Assembly (NCBI RefSeq): GCF_051020765.1
Contig: NC_134929.1
Location: forward strand, 5,668,786-5,732,785
DNA: 64,000 nt
From: Lasioglossum baleicum
Lineage: Eukaryota; Arthropoda; Insecta; Hymenoptera; Halictidae
Direction of reading: 5' to 3'
Part shown: positions 10,405-19,900 of the stretch, piece after piece
Position numbering within the stretch: position 1 is the first letter of the stretch
Layout: each line of letters opens with the position of its first letter
Position numbers and translations under genes: made by a program
Notes under the pieces: model-generated
Told to the model about the DNA's origin: nothing
Databases searched by the model: none
What the model saw: the letters and a program-made list of their open reading frames with translations, nothing else

Positions 10405-10553
10405 GCCAACAACACGTGAAAAACACCCCTGGTGGGTCACTTTCTGGTTTTTGACCAGACGGTCACCCATCCTAGTGCCGATCACGTTCCACGTTGTTTA
10501 ACTTCGGTGATCTAACGAGAACCGGTGCTTTCAACGGGACTACGGTTGTTGGC
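10405..10553 (-). pseudogene. 5S rRNA-derived sequence, possibly the head of a SINE
   Basis: Read on the minus strand, it starts GCCAACAACCGTAGTC, continues with CGGTTCTCGT..GATCACCGAAGTTAA and GGATGGGTGACCG, and ends GTGTTGTTGGC. These are the start, internal control region and end of eukaryotic 5S rRNA. It is about 149 nt against the usual 120, because extra sequence lies between the internal promoter and the 3' end, so it is not a functional rRNA gene. About 165 bp of non-5S sequence continues downstream (10240-10404), which fits a 5S-headed SINE body or a simple pseudogene. The pol III control elements look largely preserved. Confidence 0.7.
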
Positions 10554-10738
10554 TAACAAGGTAATAAAAGTAGTGGTTTTTTCCCCCTCCCCAAGTTAGC
10601 ACAGGGTCCTCGAGGTCGAAAACTGAGATTCGACACCCCAGAGTACCCCTAAATGACGTGTCAAAATTTCATTAAGTTCGGAATAGTTTCCAGGTAGACG
10701 CCTTTTTTCGACCTGCCGACTGGACTATATGAAAAAAC

Positions 10739-10866
10739 TTGACGACACTGAGGAAAATGAAAAATTGAATAACTCCAAGAAAAATGGAAAACTTAATGAC
10801 TCCGAGAAAAATAAAGAACTTACTGATTCTGAGGAAAATGAAAACTTTAATAACTCTCAGTTAATA
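10739..10866 (+). repeat. 27-bp minisatellite, about four units
   Basis: Units of 27 bp translate to nine-residue repeats such as DSEKNKELT, DSEENENFN and NSKKNGKLN within a 62-codon open frame (10729-10917). The period is a multiple of three, so the frame stays open. I see no independent sign that it is translated. Confidence 0.6.
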
Positions 10867-11369
10867 AGCTGTCTTCAATGCCTCTTAAAAATGCAATTAA
10901 TCGCATGTAGGGATTGATCAGGTGTTTCTCTCTCTATATTAAAAAATATTTAAAAATCCTTTGACAAATCTGTTTTGTGGCGTCAGGATACTGCTGTCGA
11001 TATTCCATCACAGTTTGTATAGTATATATTATTTCTCCACTTTGTTTCTATATAAAATTTTAATATGATCCTCCATTAGTTTAACGCCCCGTTCAGCGGT
11101 ATTATTGACCACCTTCAGTCTATGTTTCAGTCAGTCTACTTATTATTCATAATAACTTCTTTTTCCGATATTTTAACTGTTTTTCTTTTGTAGATTGGAG
11201 CGTATTAATGAATTTAGTTAAGGTAGTAGAGAGACTTCCAGGATTGCAAGATATTCATTTACTCATTTCTCGATAATACAAACACGGGGTTTTTCACTAG
11301 TCAAAAACGCTAGATAAAACATCGATCTAGGGCGCTATCTGCCTCAAAAGTCCTATTTTTTCGATTACG

Positions 11370-11457
11370 AGGCGTAATTTTCATTATTCGGCAGCATGTA
11401 GCTATGAAAATAGCTATATGCGCAGTTGTATGCTTCCGAATAATGCAAATTACGCCC
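11370..11457. repeat. Small imperfect palindrome, MITE-like
   Basis: GAGGCGTAATTTTCATTATT on the left pairs with AATAATGCAAATTACGCCCC on the right, across a centre containing GTAGCTATGAAAATAGCTA. Probably a short MITE or its remnant. Confidence 0.5.
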
Positions 11458-12489
11458 CTTAATATCTCTGTCAGTTATGTATATATAAAAAAACTCTTCA
11501 AACAAAAGTTGTAGTATATAAGGAGGTGGATATAGTATCAGAGAAAAAATTTTTTTTCAAAGTAATTATTTCAAGTTTTCAAAGTCACGGATGTTTTTTC
11601 TATCAACAACTGTTTATGCTACATACGGATTCTTAAAGAGAAAAAAGACAAATTCAACGATATATCATAACGTCTATTTATGTAAAGATTTAAAAAATTC
11701 AAAGTTTTCAAATTTGCTGCGCCTCATTTTCCCATGATCCAATCGGCCCCAAAATTTTTCCAGATCATTTTCTCAACATTTGTTACAATTCTGGTTTACG
11801 GGACAAAAAAATTTCATGGTCGAAAAATAAAGTCCACCCTAATGTCCATATACGTAAATTACGAGAAGCAGTATAGGGTGCTTAACGTCGAAGAAGAAAA
11901 TCCTGGTAATTAAAACTTAATATGTATTACATTCTACGTTATTAGAATAATTGTAGTTTAATTATGATACATTTTATATCAACATTTTTTATTTACACTT
12001 AGAAACGCACTGTCTCGGAAGGAAATGGACATTCGAGAGAAGCAATAAAATTAGAGCATCATCGCGAAGAAAGATGAGTTTGCAATAACCTCAATATTTT
12101 ATGAAATTCTATTATAATTATATTTATGACTGTGTTTTTTTATTATAGGAAGACAGAAGATCAAATAAACTTGTGTATGCTAGTATAAAATCAATTTATA
12201 TATATTATACAATTTATTTTATTATTTGTTTGACAACTAATAAATCTACAAATTGTTTCATAAACTAAAAAATACTTCCTGCATTTTCGTATTCTCCAAT
12301 CAGTCCAAATAAATACCATCAACCTGTTCTCGATCATATACCAATTTTTATTAATGCAATTATGACAGTAACAAAACGTTTCTATTTAAAATGAATACAT
12401 ATTTTGAACATAGTTTTAACATTTTTAATTTTTTGGAAGGTTAAAAAATGTAATTAAAAAAGTAATGAAAAATAAAAATTAAAAAAAAA

Positions 12490-12845
12490 TCCTCGCTGCA
12501 CGGGGACCCGAAGGCTAGCTCCAGATTGCGATTCATACGCTCGACGGCTCGACAGTCGAATTTCAGTTTCGTTTCCGTAAGCCGTAAAGCATGGCAACAT
12601 GGCAAGTTCTAAAAATAGATTGTGGCTCGCACAAGCAGCGCACACGGATATAGTAAAGGTACGCTGGGGAGTGTAGCGCGCGGGCGCGTTGCTAACACGA
12701 TACCAATACAGTGTCTTCTGCACCGACGAAATGCCGTCGTTGGCCTCCTGTTTCTCACTCCAGTCAGAATATATCCTAGAGGGCGTAAGAGAACACTGAA
12801 AAATTCGAGTCCCGCCAACTCCCGTAAGGCTGGCAGTCTTTAACA
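12490..12845. other. GC- and CpG-rich island without a clear gene
   Basis: The base composition shifts sharply from the AT-rich surroundings, with many CG dinucleotides. Several 60-90-codon frames exist on both strands but none resembles a known family. It could be a promoter or first exon, or a piece of a GC-rich mobile element. Confidence 0.35.
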
Positions 12846-12889
12846 GTATCTCGTCGGTGGCGATATAACCATGTATTAGAAATTGCTAA

Positions 12890-14328
12890 AATTCGTTGCG
12901 GTAATACATAATTCTAATAAATTTAATATTAATAAATAACTTTATTAGAAGAACGCGTGTGGAATTGATATAAAAAGTGTAATAAAAGTAACAATTGCAA
13001 TTAAAATCACAATAAACATAATAAAAATTAAAATTGCAATTACAATTAAAATCACAGTGAAAATTGAAATTGATATTGATATTGAAATTGAAATTGAAAT
13101 TGAAGCAAAAACACTAACTCGAACAAATAATACCAATGCTAATACTTTCTGCTAGATTATGGCTATTTATAAAAACCACACTGTTTTTTAGGACGTAAGA
13201 CGTTCAGACCTAAAATAGACGTAAAATAGACGTCTTTAGGACGTCGTGTGCTATCTGGGCAGCTCGAATAAAAGGCGATGAGGTTCGGCGAGTGCCGAAC
13301 GTCAGAGACCCAGCGACTAACAAACGTAACAAACAAACAAATGTAAGCAGATGGGGAATCATGCACGAATGAAAGTTTAAACTTTTAGATTTTTCAATAT
13401 ACTCCCCTACATAAAATTATTACGAGTTAATTGCGGTGCTTTTCCTGATGAAAATGGGGACCAAACTCGAGTGTAATGGAACAATTTTTATTGATACGTA
13501 GTGTTATGATAAAAATTATGATTTTATTTAAGTAGTCCAAATGATGTCGTATTTGGTCTCATTTTCATCGAGATAAGCTCTACAACTTATTCGTATTAAA
13601 ATTATAAAAGTTTAAGTTGTCAATAATGCTCGATTCTCTATCTGCTTCATTGTACGCTGTTGGTCGGACACTAGTCTTTAAAGTTCGGAGTTCGAAGAGT
13701 CGTGAGAGATATCGATGTGCAAAAACTGCCAATTCAATTGCGGAACTTCTTTATTTTTCTTTATTCTCTTATGGAACTTGTACCAACTAACTCGTGACAT
13801 TTTCTGATTAAAACGATAGTAAACACGGTACAAATAGGACTGTATCTAGCAGTGTTATCCGTGGATTTATTCGAAGGCTTCAGCCCTGAAGCTACGAGCT
13901 CGGACTGCCTCGGTGGCCGAGTACTACGATAAAAATTAACATGGCCTATATATTCTATATATTAATTAATTCTTTATTCCATAATTTATTTTCCCGATCA
14001 AACATTTATTTCAAGGCTTTGGATAAAAATTTGAATTATGAAAATATGGAAGGGAATATAAAAGGGAAATGTTAATAAGTAAGGTAGAATCGGCGTATAT
14101 GTATATAATTTATTTATTGTGACTCGGGTAAATACAAGAAACCGCTTTGACATTTTTGATTCGACAAAGCGACGACGCAATCTCTTTTCTTAATTAAATA
14201 GATAATTTTATTTAACTAAAAACAAAAACAAAAACAATTAACTCTTATTTCAACAAAAAGAAGAATATAAAAAATACAATTTAAATTATATAATTTCATA
14301 GTACTCTTTAAAATTATACATATGTATA
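12890..14328. other. Non-coding stretch with simple repeats and repeat fragments
   Basis: Around 13000-13105 there is an AATTGA-type simple repeat, whose antisense translation gives a meaningless SISISI run. 13190-13262 matches the right end of the MITE at 27820-28116 (GGACGTAAGACGTT.. to GTCGTGTGCTATCTGGG). About 13690-13930 is a diverged relative of the 25-kb tandem unit, sharing the phase around GTGTTATCCGTG. No gene seen. Confidence 0.55.
13190..13262 (+). repeat. MITE end fragment (GACGTC-rich, CTATCTGGG end)
   Basis: It shares GGACGTAAGACGTT and CGTCGTGTGCTAT with the right end of the element at 27820-28116, and finishes in CTGGG, like several CCCAG-ended elements in the window. Confidence 0.55.
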
Positions 14329-15042
14329 CAGGGTGTCCCACATAACAGTTCTCACGATTTTTCAAGTACTTGCGATAATCTTACAAAAGAATATTTTAAA
14401 CAAAAGTTGATCAGTCTTCGATTGGCTATACATTGCAATTAAAAAAGTTCGAATTTTTTCTTTTTTTTAGTATTGTCAGGGCCTCCTTCATTTTTTTAAA
14501 TGGAATGAGGCATTTTTTAATACATCAATCGATGCAGCTGGACATTCGTTATAAAAAAGTACTAACCTATGTATGTCGAAAAGTTAGTAGTCCAGGAGAT
14601 ATTTCAATTTAAATAATTCTAAAACACCATTACTGTCGTACTAATTGTAAGACGTTACACAAGTAAGTAAACGCTAACGTCTTATTGTTAGTACGACAGT
14701 AATGGTGTTTTAGAGTTATTGAAATTGAAATATCTCCTGGACTACTAACTTTTCGACATACATAGGTTAGTAGTTTTTTATAACGAATGTCCAGCAGCAT
14801 CGATTGATGTATTAAAAAATACCTCATTACATTTAAAAAAATGAAGGAGGCCTTGACAATACTAAAAAAAATAAAAAATTCGAACTTTTTTTAATGCAAT
14901 GTACAGCCAATCGAAGACTGATTAACTTTTGTTTAAAACATTTTTTTGTAACATTATCGCAAGTTAACAAAGTGTCGATCGAGATAAAGTTATTATCGCA
15001 AGTACTTGAAAAATCGCGAAAACTGTTATGTAGGACACCCTG
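14329..15042. mobile_element. Foldback element with CAGGGTGTCCCA ends
   Basis: The ends are CAGGGTGTCCCACATAACAG and its near reverse complement ending GGACACCCTG, each flanked by TA. The arms pair over most of their length around a centre near 14,665. The right arm carries an extra duplicated patch near 14955-15000. The inner arm block (TGGAATGAGG, CATCAATCGATGCAGCTGG, ACTAACCTATGTATG) recurs in the elements at 31378 and 48936. TA flanks suggest Tc1/mariner-type mobilisation, by inference only. Confidence 0.85.
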
Positions 15043-15095
15043 TATACAGTAAGGAGCATAACTGTTTTCAAACACTTCAAATTAAAATCGATCGT

Positions 15096-15330
15096 TGAGA
15101 CACGGGTTCGAACGGGCTGAGAGCTTGGCGGCGACGTTGGACGTATTCCTCTTCAAAATTTGGCAGCGGCAGATTTCGATCATCTTCTTCGGCATCTCGA
15201 TGAAATGTTGCATCTTCTCCTCCCTCGCGTCTCAGCTACTCGGTCCACCTCGACGCGAGTTCGGATGAGCTGGGAGCTTGGCGGCGACGTTGGACGTGTT
15301 CCTCTTCAAAATGTCGGTGGAGCCGACATC
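15096..15330 (+). repeat. Direct duplication of an approximately 60-bp GC-rich block
   Basis: The block GAGAGCTTGGCGGCGACGTT.. through CCTCTTCAAAAT at about 15101-15161 recurs at about 15268-15321 with few changes. The intervening DNA is also GC-rich. A 136-codon open frame (15160-15570) crosses the second copy but resembles nothing I know. Confidence 0.55.
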
Positions 15331-16055
15331 GGGCAAAATGGTCAAGGTCAGCGAAGGGTAACAATGGACAAACCCCATGGGGTCCCGACGCCGGAGGAGA
15401 ATCAAATCATTTCGTTTTTTCGCCCTACGTCGGACGGTGCAGCGTTCACTTTAAATAATTTTCATGTCGCCAATTTTCAAGTATCCGTATTTTTAAGAAC
15501 GGGTCCACAAAGAGGACACTTGGGGCTATATTATCATTATTTTTATTTTTCCAATTTCCTGGCGGTATGATAGCAATGCGCCTGTTTAAAAAACAGTTGC
15601 AAAATAAACTATGAAAATAAATATTTTTCAACTGAAATAATTTTTATTAAATACTCTTATGGTTTCACTATGTGCACCCAAAACTAAAATTGTCATTGTT
15701 TTGTTAGTTTGGCCGTTATAATTTAATGAAAAAGTTGTGACACCTCATATTCTACGTCCGCGTAGAACCATCAATTTTCAAGATTTCAAAGAATTCTCTT
15801 TGAGATACGTCCATATTTTACTAAAGACTGCAACATATCCAAATTTGAACAAAATCCGAAACAGTAGTCCTATTTCGCATGGAAATGTGGGGATACTCAA
15901 TTACAATCGTAAGCAGAAAAATTCAAAGATTCGTATCTTTACATCTTTCAATGGCTACTATATCTGTTTTATGCTTCAACCGTTTTCGATGAAATTTTGG
16001 GTATTCGGATAGTGTTCCTCCCCCCATTTTCTGTTTTAAAAATCTTAAGCTAATA
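15331..16055. other. Non-coding stretch, inverted partner of 24825-24960
   Basis: Blocks at 15640-15740 (TATTAAATACTCTTATGG..) and 15985-16055 (GGGTATTCGGATAGTGTT..) recur in inverted order and orientation at 24825-24960. There the middle roughly 250 bp is missing. This is an unclassified dispersed repeat, and no coding is seen. Confidence 0.5.
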
Positions 16056-16060
16056 AATAT

Positions 16061-16571
16061 TGTTTCGACTTCGACCGACGGTCGGAAAGCCTGAGTGCCG
16101 GGATCGCCCAGGTTTGGACGCGCGAGGAAAGGTAACGGTCACGACACAAGGATTAAAGAAGACTCGCGGTGGACGATGTGATGGAGATCAATGACGAACG
16201 TTGATTTATTGATATAAGAGAAGTGGAGCGCGCACGGCTCTGACACGCGTGAATTCCAGAAAAGCAGGTGTTACAAAGAGGTTTTGAACCAGAGTGTTTC
16301 TGTGCGCGATGAACTAGAGAGAGTGACCCCGCTTCGCCGAGGGGGTTCCCGAATAGGCCCAAGTCGACGAACGCGGTGGTCCGCGATTGGCGGATCGATC
16401 GCAGAGTCGATTGTTTCGGGATTCGAATCGAGGTAGTTTACGGGTCACGACGGCGAGCCGTTGAGAACGCGGTGTCGAAAATAATAACACGCGGCGTGTG
16501 TTCTTGAAATTGGTAGAAAAACCCGGCGTGTCTCAATCGACCGGTAAACCTCTCGATTCGAATCCCGAACA
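16061..16571 (-). repeat. BEL/Pao 3' LTR (511 bp)
   Basis: On the minus strand it starts TGTTCGGGATTCGAATC and ends CGAAACA. It is identical to the 5' LTR except at one base. Confidence 0.95.
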
Positions 16572-16941
16572 TACCGCCCGCCTCGAAACACAGTTTCGAA
16601 ACGCAACGTATCAAAAAAGGAAAAACGTAAACGATAGTGGGAGTGCGTTTTACAATGCCCGGTAACGCTAAACCCAGAACGCACGCATGAGAGGCAACTC
16701 GGTGTCGCCGTGATCGCTTGGTTGGAGGTACAATAATGGACGAATTAACAAATTACGCTGGTCGCTCGGTTGGTCGCGGAGTAACGTGCGCGAACGCCGC
16801 CCGCCATGACGGAACGCATCGGGTCGCACGAGAAACGCAGGGTTACCGGTCGGCGGCGTCATCCGATTGATTCGCGAGGGGGGTGCGAGGGAAATGACGC
16901 TGGGAATGAACGCGCCCGACCGCAGCCGAACGGAGCTGGAT

Positions 16942-19900
16942 TTACGTCGCAGATGCTGCGCGTTGAACGGGTAAAAGACATAATTTTACCAACGGGCGCT
17001 TGAATGTCGCCGTTGCCGTTTTGACGGTGACTACTCGGGTGTGACCGTCGTCGCCGGAATGCAATTGAGTTACGCGACCGAGCTCCCACTTACACGGAGG
17101 GAGTGTGGGATTCCGAATTAGGACTAGTTGCCCCGTGGAGATTGGAGGGTACGGTTTTCGCCACTTGCTTCGCTGTTGGAGGGTATTGATATAATCATCC
17201 TGCCATAACCTCCAGAAACGTTCCGCTGCGTGGCGAACTAGCTGCCAGCGGGAAAGGCGGTTTTCGCCGAGGTCAAGGTATGAAGGCTGAGGCGGTACCG
17301 TGAGCGAGGAGCCTACCAAAAAATGCCCGGGGGTGAGGGTTTCGTACTCGTCGAGGGTATCGGAGATCGGAGCAAGGGGGCGGGAGTTCAAGCAGGCTTC
17401 GATCGCGCAGAGGAGTGTCGTGAACTCCTCGAAAGTTAACATGCGATCGCCGAGAACGCGGCGAAGGTGATGTTTCACACTTTTAACCCCCGCCTCCCAT
17501 AGGCCTCCGAAATGCGGCGCCGAAGGGGGGATGAAATGCCACGTCGTGCCATCGGACGCTGTTTTATTTAAAAAATTTGGGTTTCTTATGGCGGCGCGAT
17601 AGGCTGCGGAGAGTTCTCGGCAGCCGCCTACGAAATTAGTGCCGTTGTCTGAATAGACGGCCTCCGGTAGACCCCGTCGAGAGCAGAACCGAAGGTATGC
17701 GTTTAGGAATGCCGGAGTGGAGTAATCGACGGCTAGTTCCAGATGAATCGCCCTCGTGGCCATGCAAATGAAAAGTGCGATGTAGGCTTTTCGCGAGGTG
17801 ATACCGCGACCGGCCGAGGCACGAATGTGGAAGGGTCCGGCGTAATCCACCCCGCAGTGCGCAAAACAGCGGGCTGGCGGGGATACGCGGGCGTCGGGTA
17901 AATTTCCCATGATTTGCTCGGGGACCGCAGCTCTTTCTCGAACGCATGTAACGCACGAGTGTATAATGGACTTCACCATGCTTCGGGCGCGGAGGAGCCA
18001 ATAGTTCTGGCGGAGGGTGTGTAGGGTTAGTTGCACGCCGCCGTGCAACGTTTGAGTGTGGACCTGCTCGACGAGGAGGCGCACGATGGGATGCGGTGCA
18101 AGCAGAATTGGATGCCTCACTCTGTGTGGGAGAGCGGCGTGACGCAATCGGCCTCCGACGCGAAGAATGCCGTCAGCATCGAGGAACGGATTGAGCGAGA
18201 GTAGCGGGCTCTTTGGCGACAGACTTTGGGCTTGCTGGAGCGCGTGGAGTTCTTCGGGGAATTCCGCGGATTGAAGGTGCTTAATCCAAAAGATTCGAGC
18301 TAGAGAGACGTCTGAGGTCGAGAGAGCCTGTCCGGAAGGTCGACTAGGAGTGTCGGAGATGTTGCGGCGGCAGAGACGGCTGAATCTTATAATATAGGCC
18401 GTGACTCGTAGGAGTTTGGGCCATTTTGACAATCGAGAGGCCAAATCCCACTCGATTGAAGGGGTGGCCGCGCTGTGGAACGACAGTTTGACTTCCGGCA
18501 GGTCGTAGCCTTCCGGAAGGGGCGCCTGAGACGGCCACGCGGAAGCATCGAGTCCGAGCCACTCGGGACCGTGCCACCACAATTCATGTCGAAGGAGATC
18601 GTCGCTGAGGAGCCCGCGGGAAGCGCAATCGGCGGGGTTTTCTGCAGTAGGCACATGCTGCCAACTTGCATTCGGAAGTCGATTCTGAATGTTCGCGACG
18701 CGGTTGGCAACATACGGTTTCCACTTGGACGGGTGCGATCTGAGCCATGCTAGGACGACAGTCGAGTCGGTCCAACAGAAACACTTAACGGTGGCGTTTT
18801 CGAAAGCGGACAGAACGAACGCCATGAGACGGGACAGAAGCTCGGCGCCCTGTAGCTCAAGCCGCGGGATTGTCACAGGTGTGAGGGGCGCGACCTTGGA
18901 TTTGCCTGCTAGCAGTGACACGGTGATCTGACCTGTCTGAGAAATGCAGCGAGCATAGATGACAGCGGCGTATGCAATGTTGGAAGCGTCCGCGAAGCCG
19001 TGAAGCTCGAGGTGACCGTTAGAGTGAGAGTGGCCGGTCCACCGTGGAATTTGAACCTCTGCTAGTGACAGAAGGCGAGTGTAAATCGCGGTCCAGCGAT
19101 CGAGTGCAGGGCCGGAGATCGGATCGTCCCATGCGATTCGGAGGCGCCACAGGTCCTGAATGATAACCTTGGCGGAGATAATGGCAGGGGTGACCCACCC
19201 CAACGGATCGTAAAATTTGGCAATTGTCGATAAAATTGTCCGTTTCGTTGAGGGAAGCGTGTTGGAAAGCGAGACTTGAAATTGGAAGGCGTCGCGAGAC
19301 GGATTCCAACTGACTCCGAGGATTTTAACCTCATCATCGGGCGTGAGGAATTTTGAGCACGCTAGGCCGTGATCCGACGGATCCATGTCGGTGAGAAGTT
19401 CGGAATGGTTGCTAGCCCATTTCCGGAGTTTGAAATGCCCGCAGTGCAGCAGGCCGTTTAGTTGATCGCGGGACCGGCGTAGAGAAGGGATGTCATCGCC
19501 GCCGAATAGCACGTCATCTACGTAAATGTTCGACCGTAGGATGGGACGCGCGAGGGGAAAGCGAGAGCCTTCGTCCTCGAGAAGTTGCTGCAGTACTCGA
19601 AGGGCTAGGAACGGGGCGCAGGTCATTCCGTAAGTGACAGTCAGGAGCTGAAAGGGAGCGGGCTCGTCGCCGGGTGAATTTTGCCAAATGATCCTCTGAT
19701 AGTCGAGGTCGCGGTCATTGACGAGGATCTGGCGATACATTTTCGCGATATCGGCGGTATACACGTATCGAAATTTCCGCCATCGAAGCAGAACGGAGGG
19801 CAGATCGGACTGCAGCTTGGGACCGGAGAGTAGATGGTCATTAAGAGAGGTTCCGTTTGAGGTGACGCTGGACGCGTTGAATACGACGCGGAGATGTGTC

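Larger units (their letters stand above)
10554..12489. other. Non-coding AT-rich stretch
   Basis: I see no gene. It holds a 27-bp minisatellite (10739-10866) and a small imperfect palindrome near 11370-11457, listed separately. Confidence 0.6.

Noticed and set aside
10163..10501. 112-codon plus-strand frame over the 5S-like region
   Set aside because: The minus-strand 5S rRNA similarity explains the conservation; the frame has no protein resemblance.
12945..13136. Frame encoding a run of alternating Ser-Ile
   Set aside because: It is the translation of an AATTGA simple repeat and has no other support.
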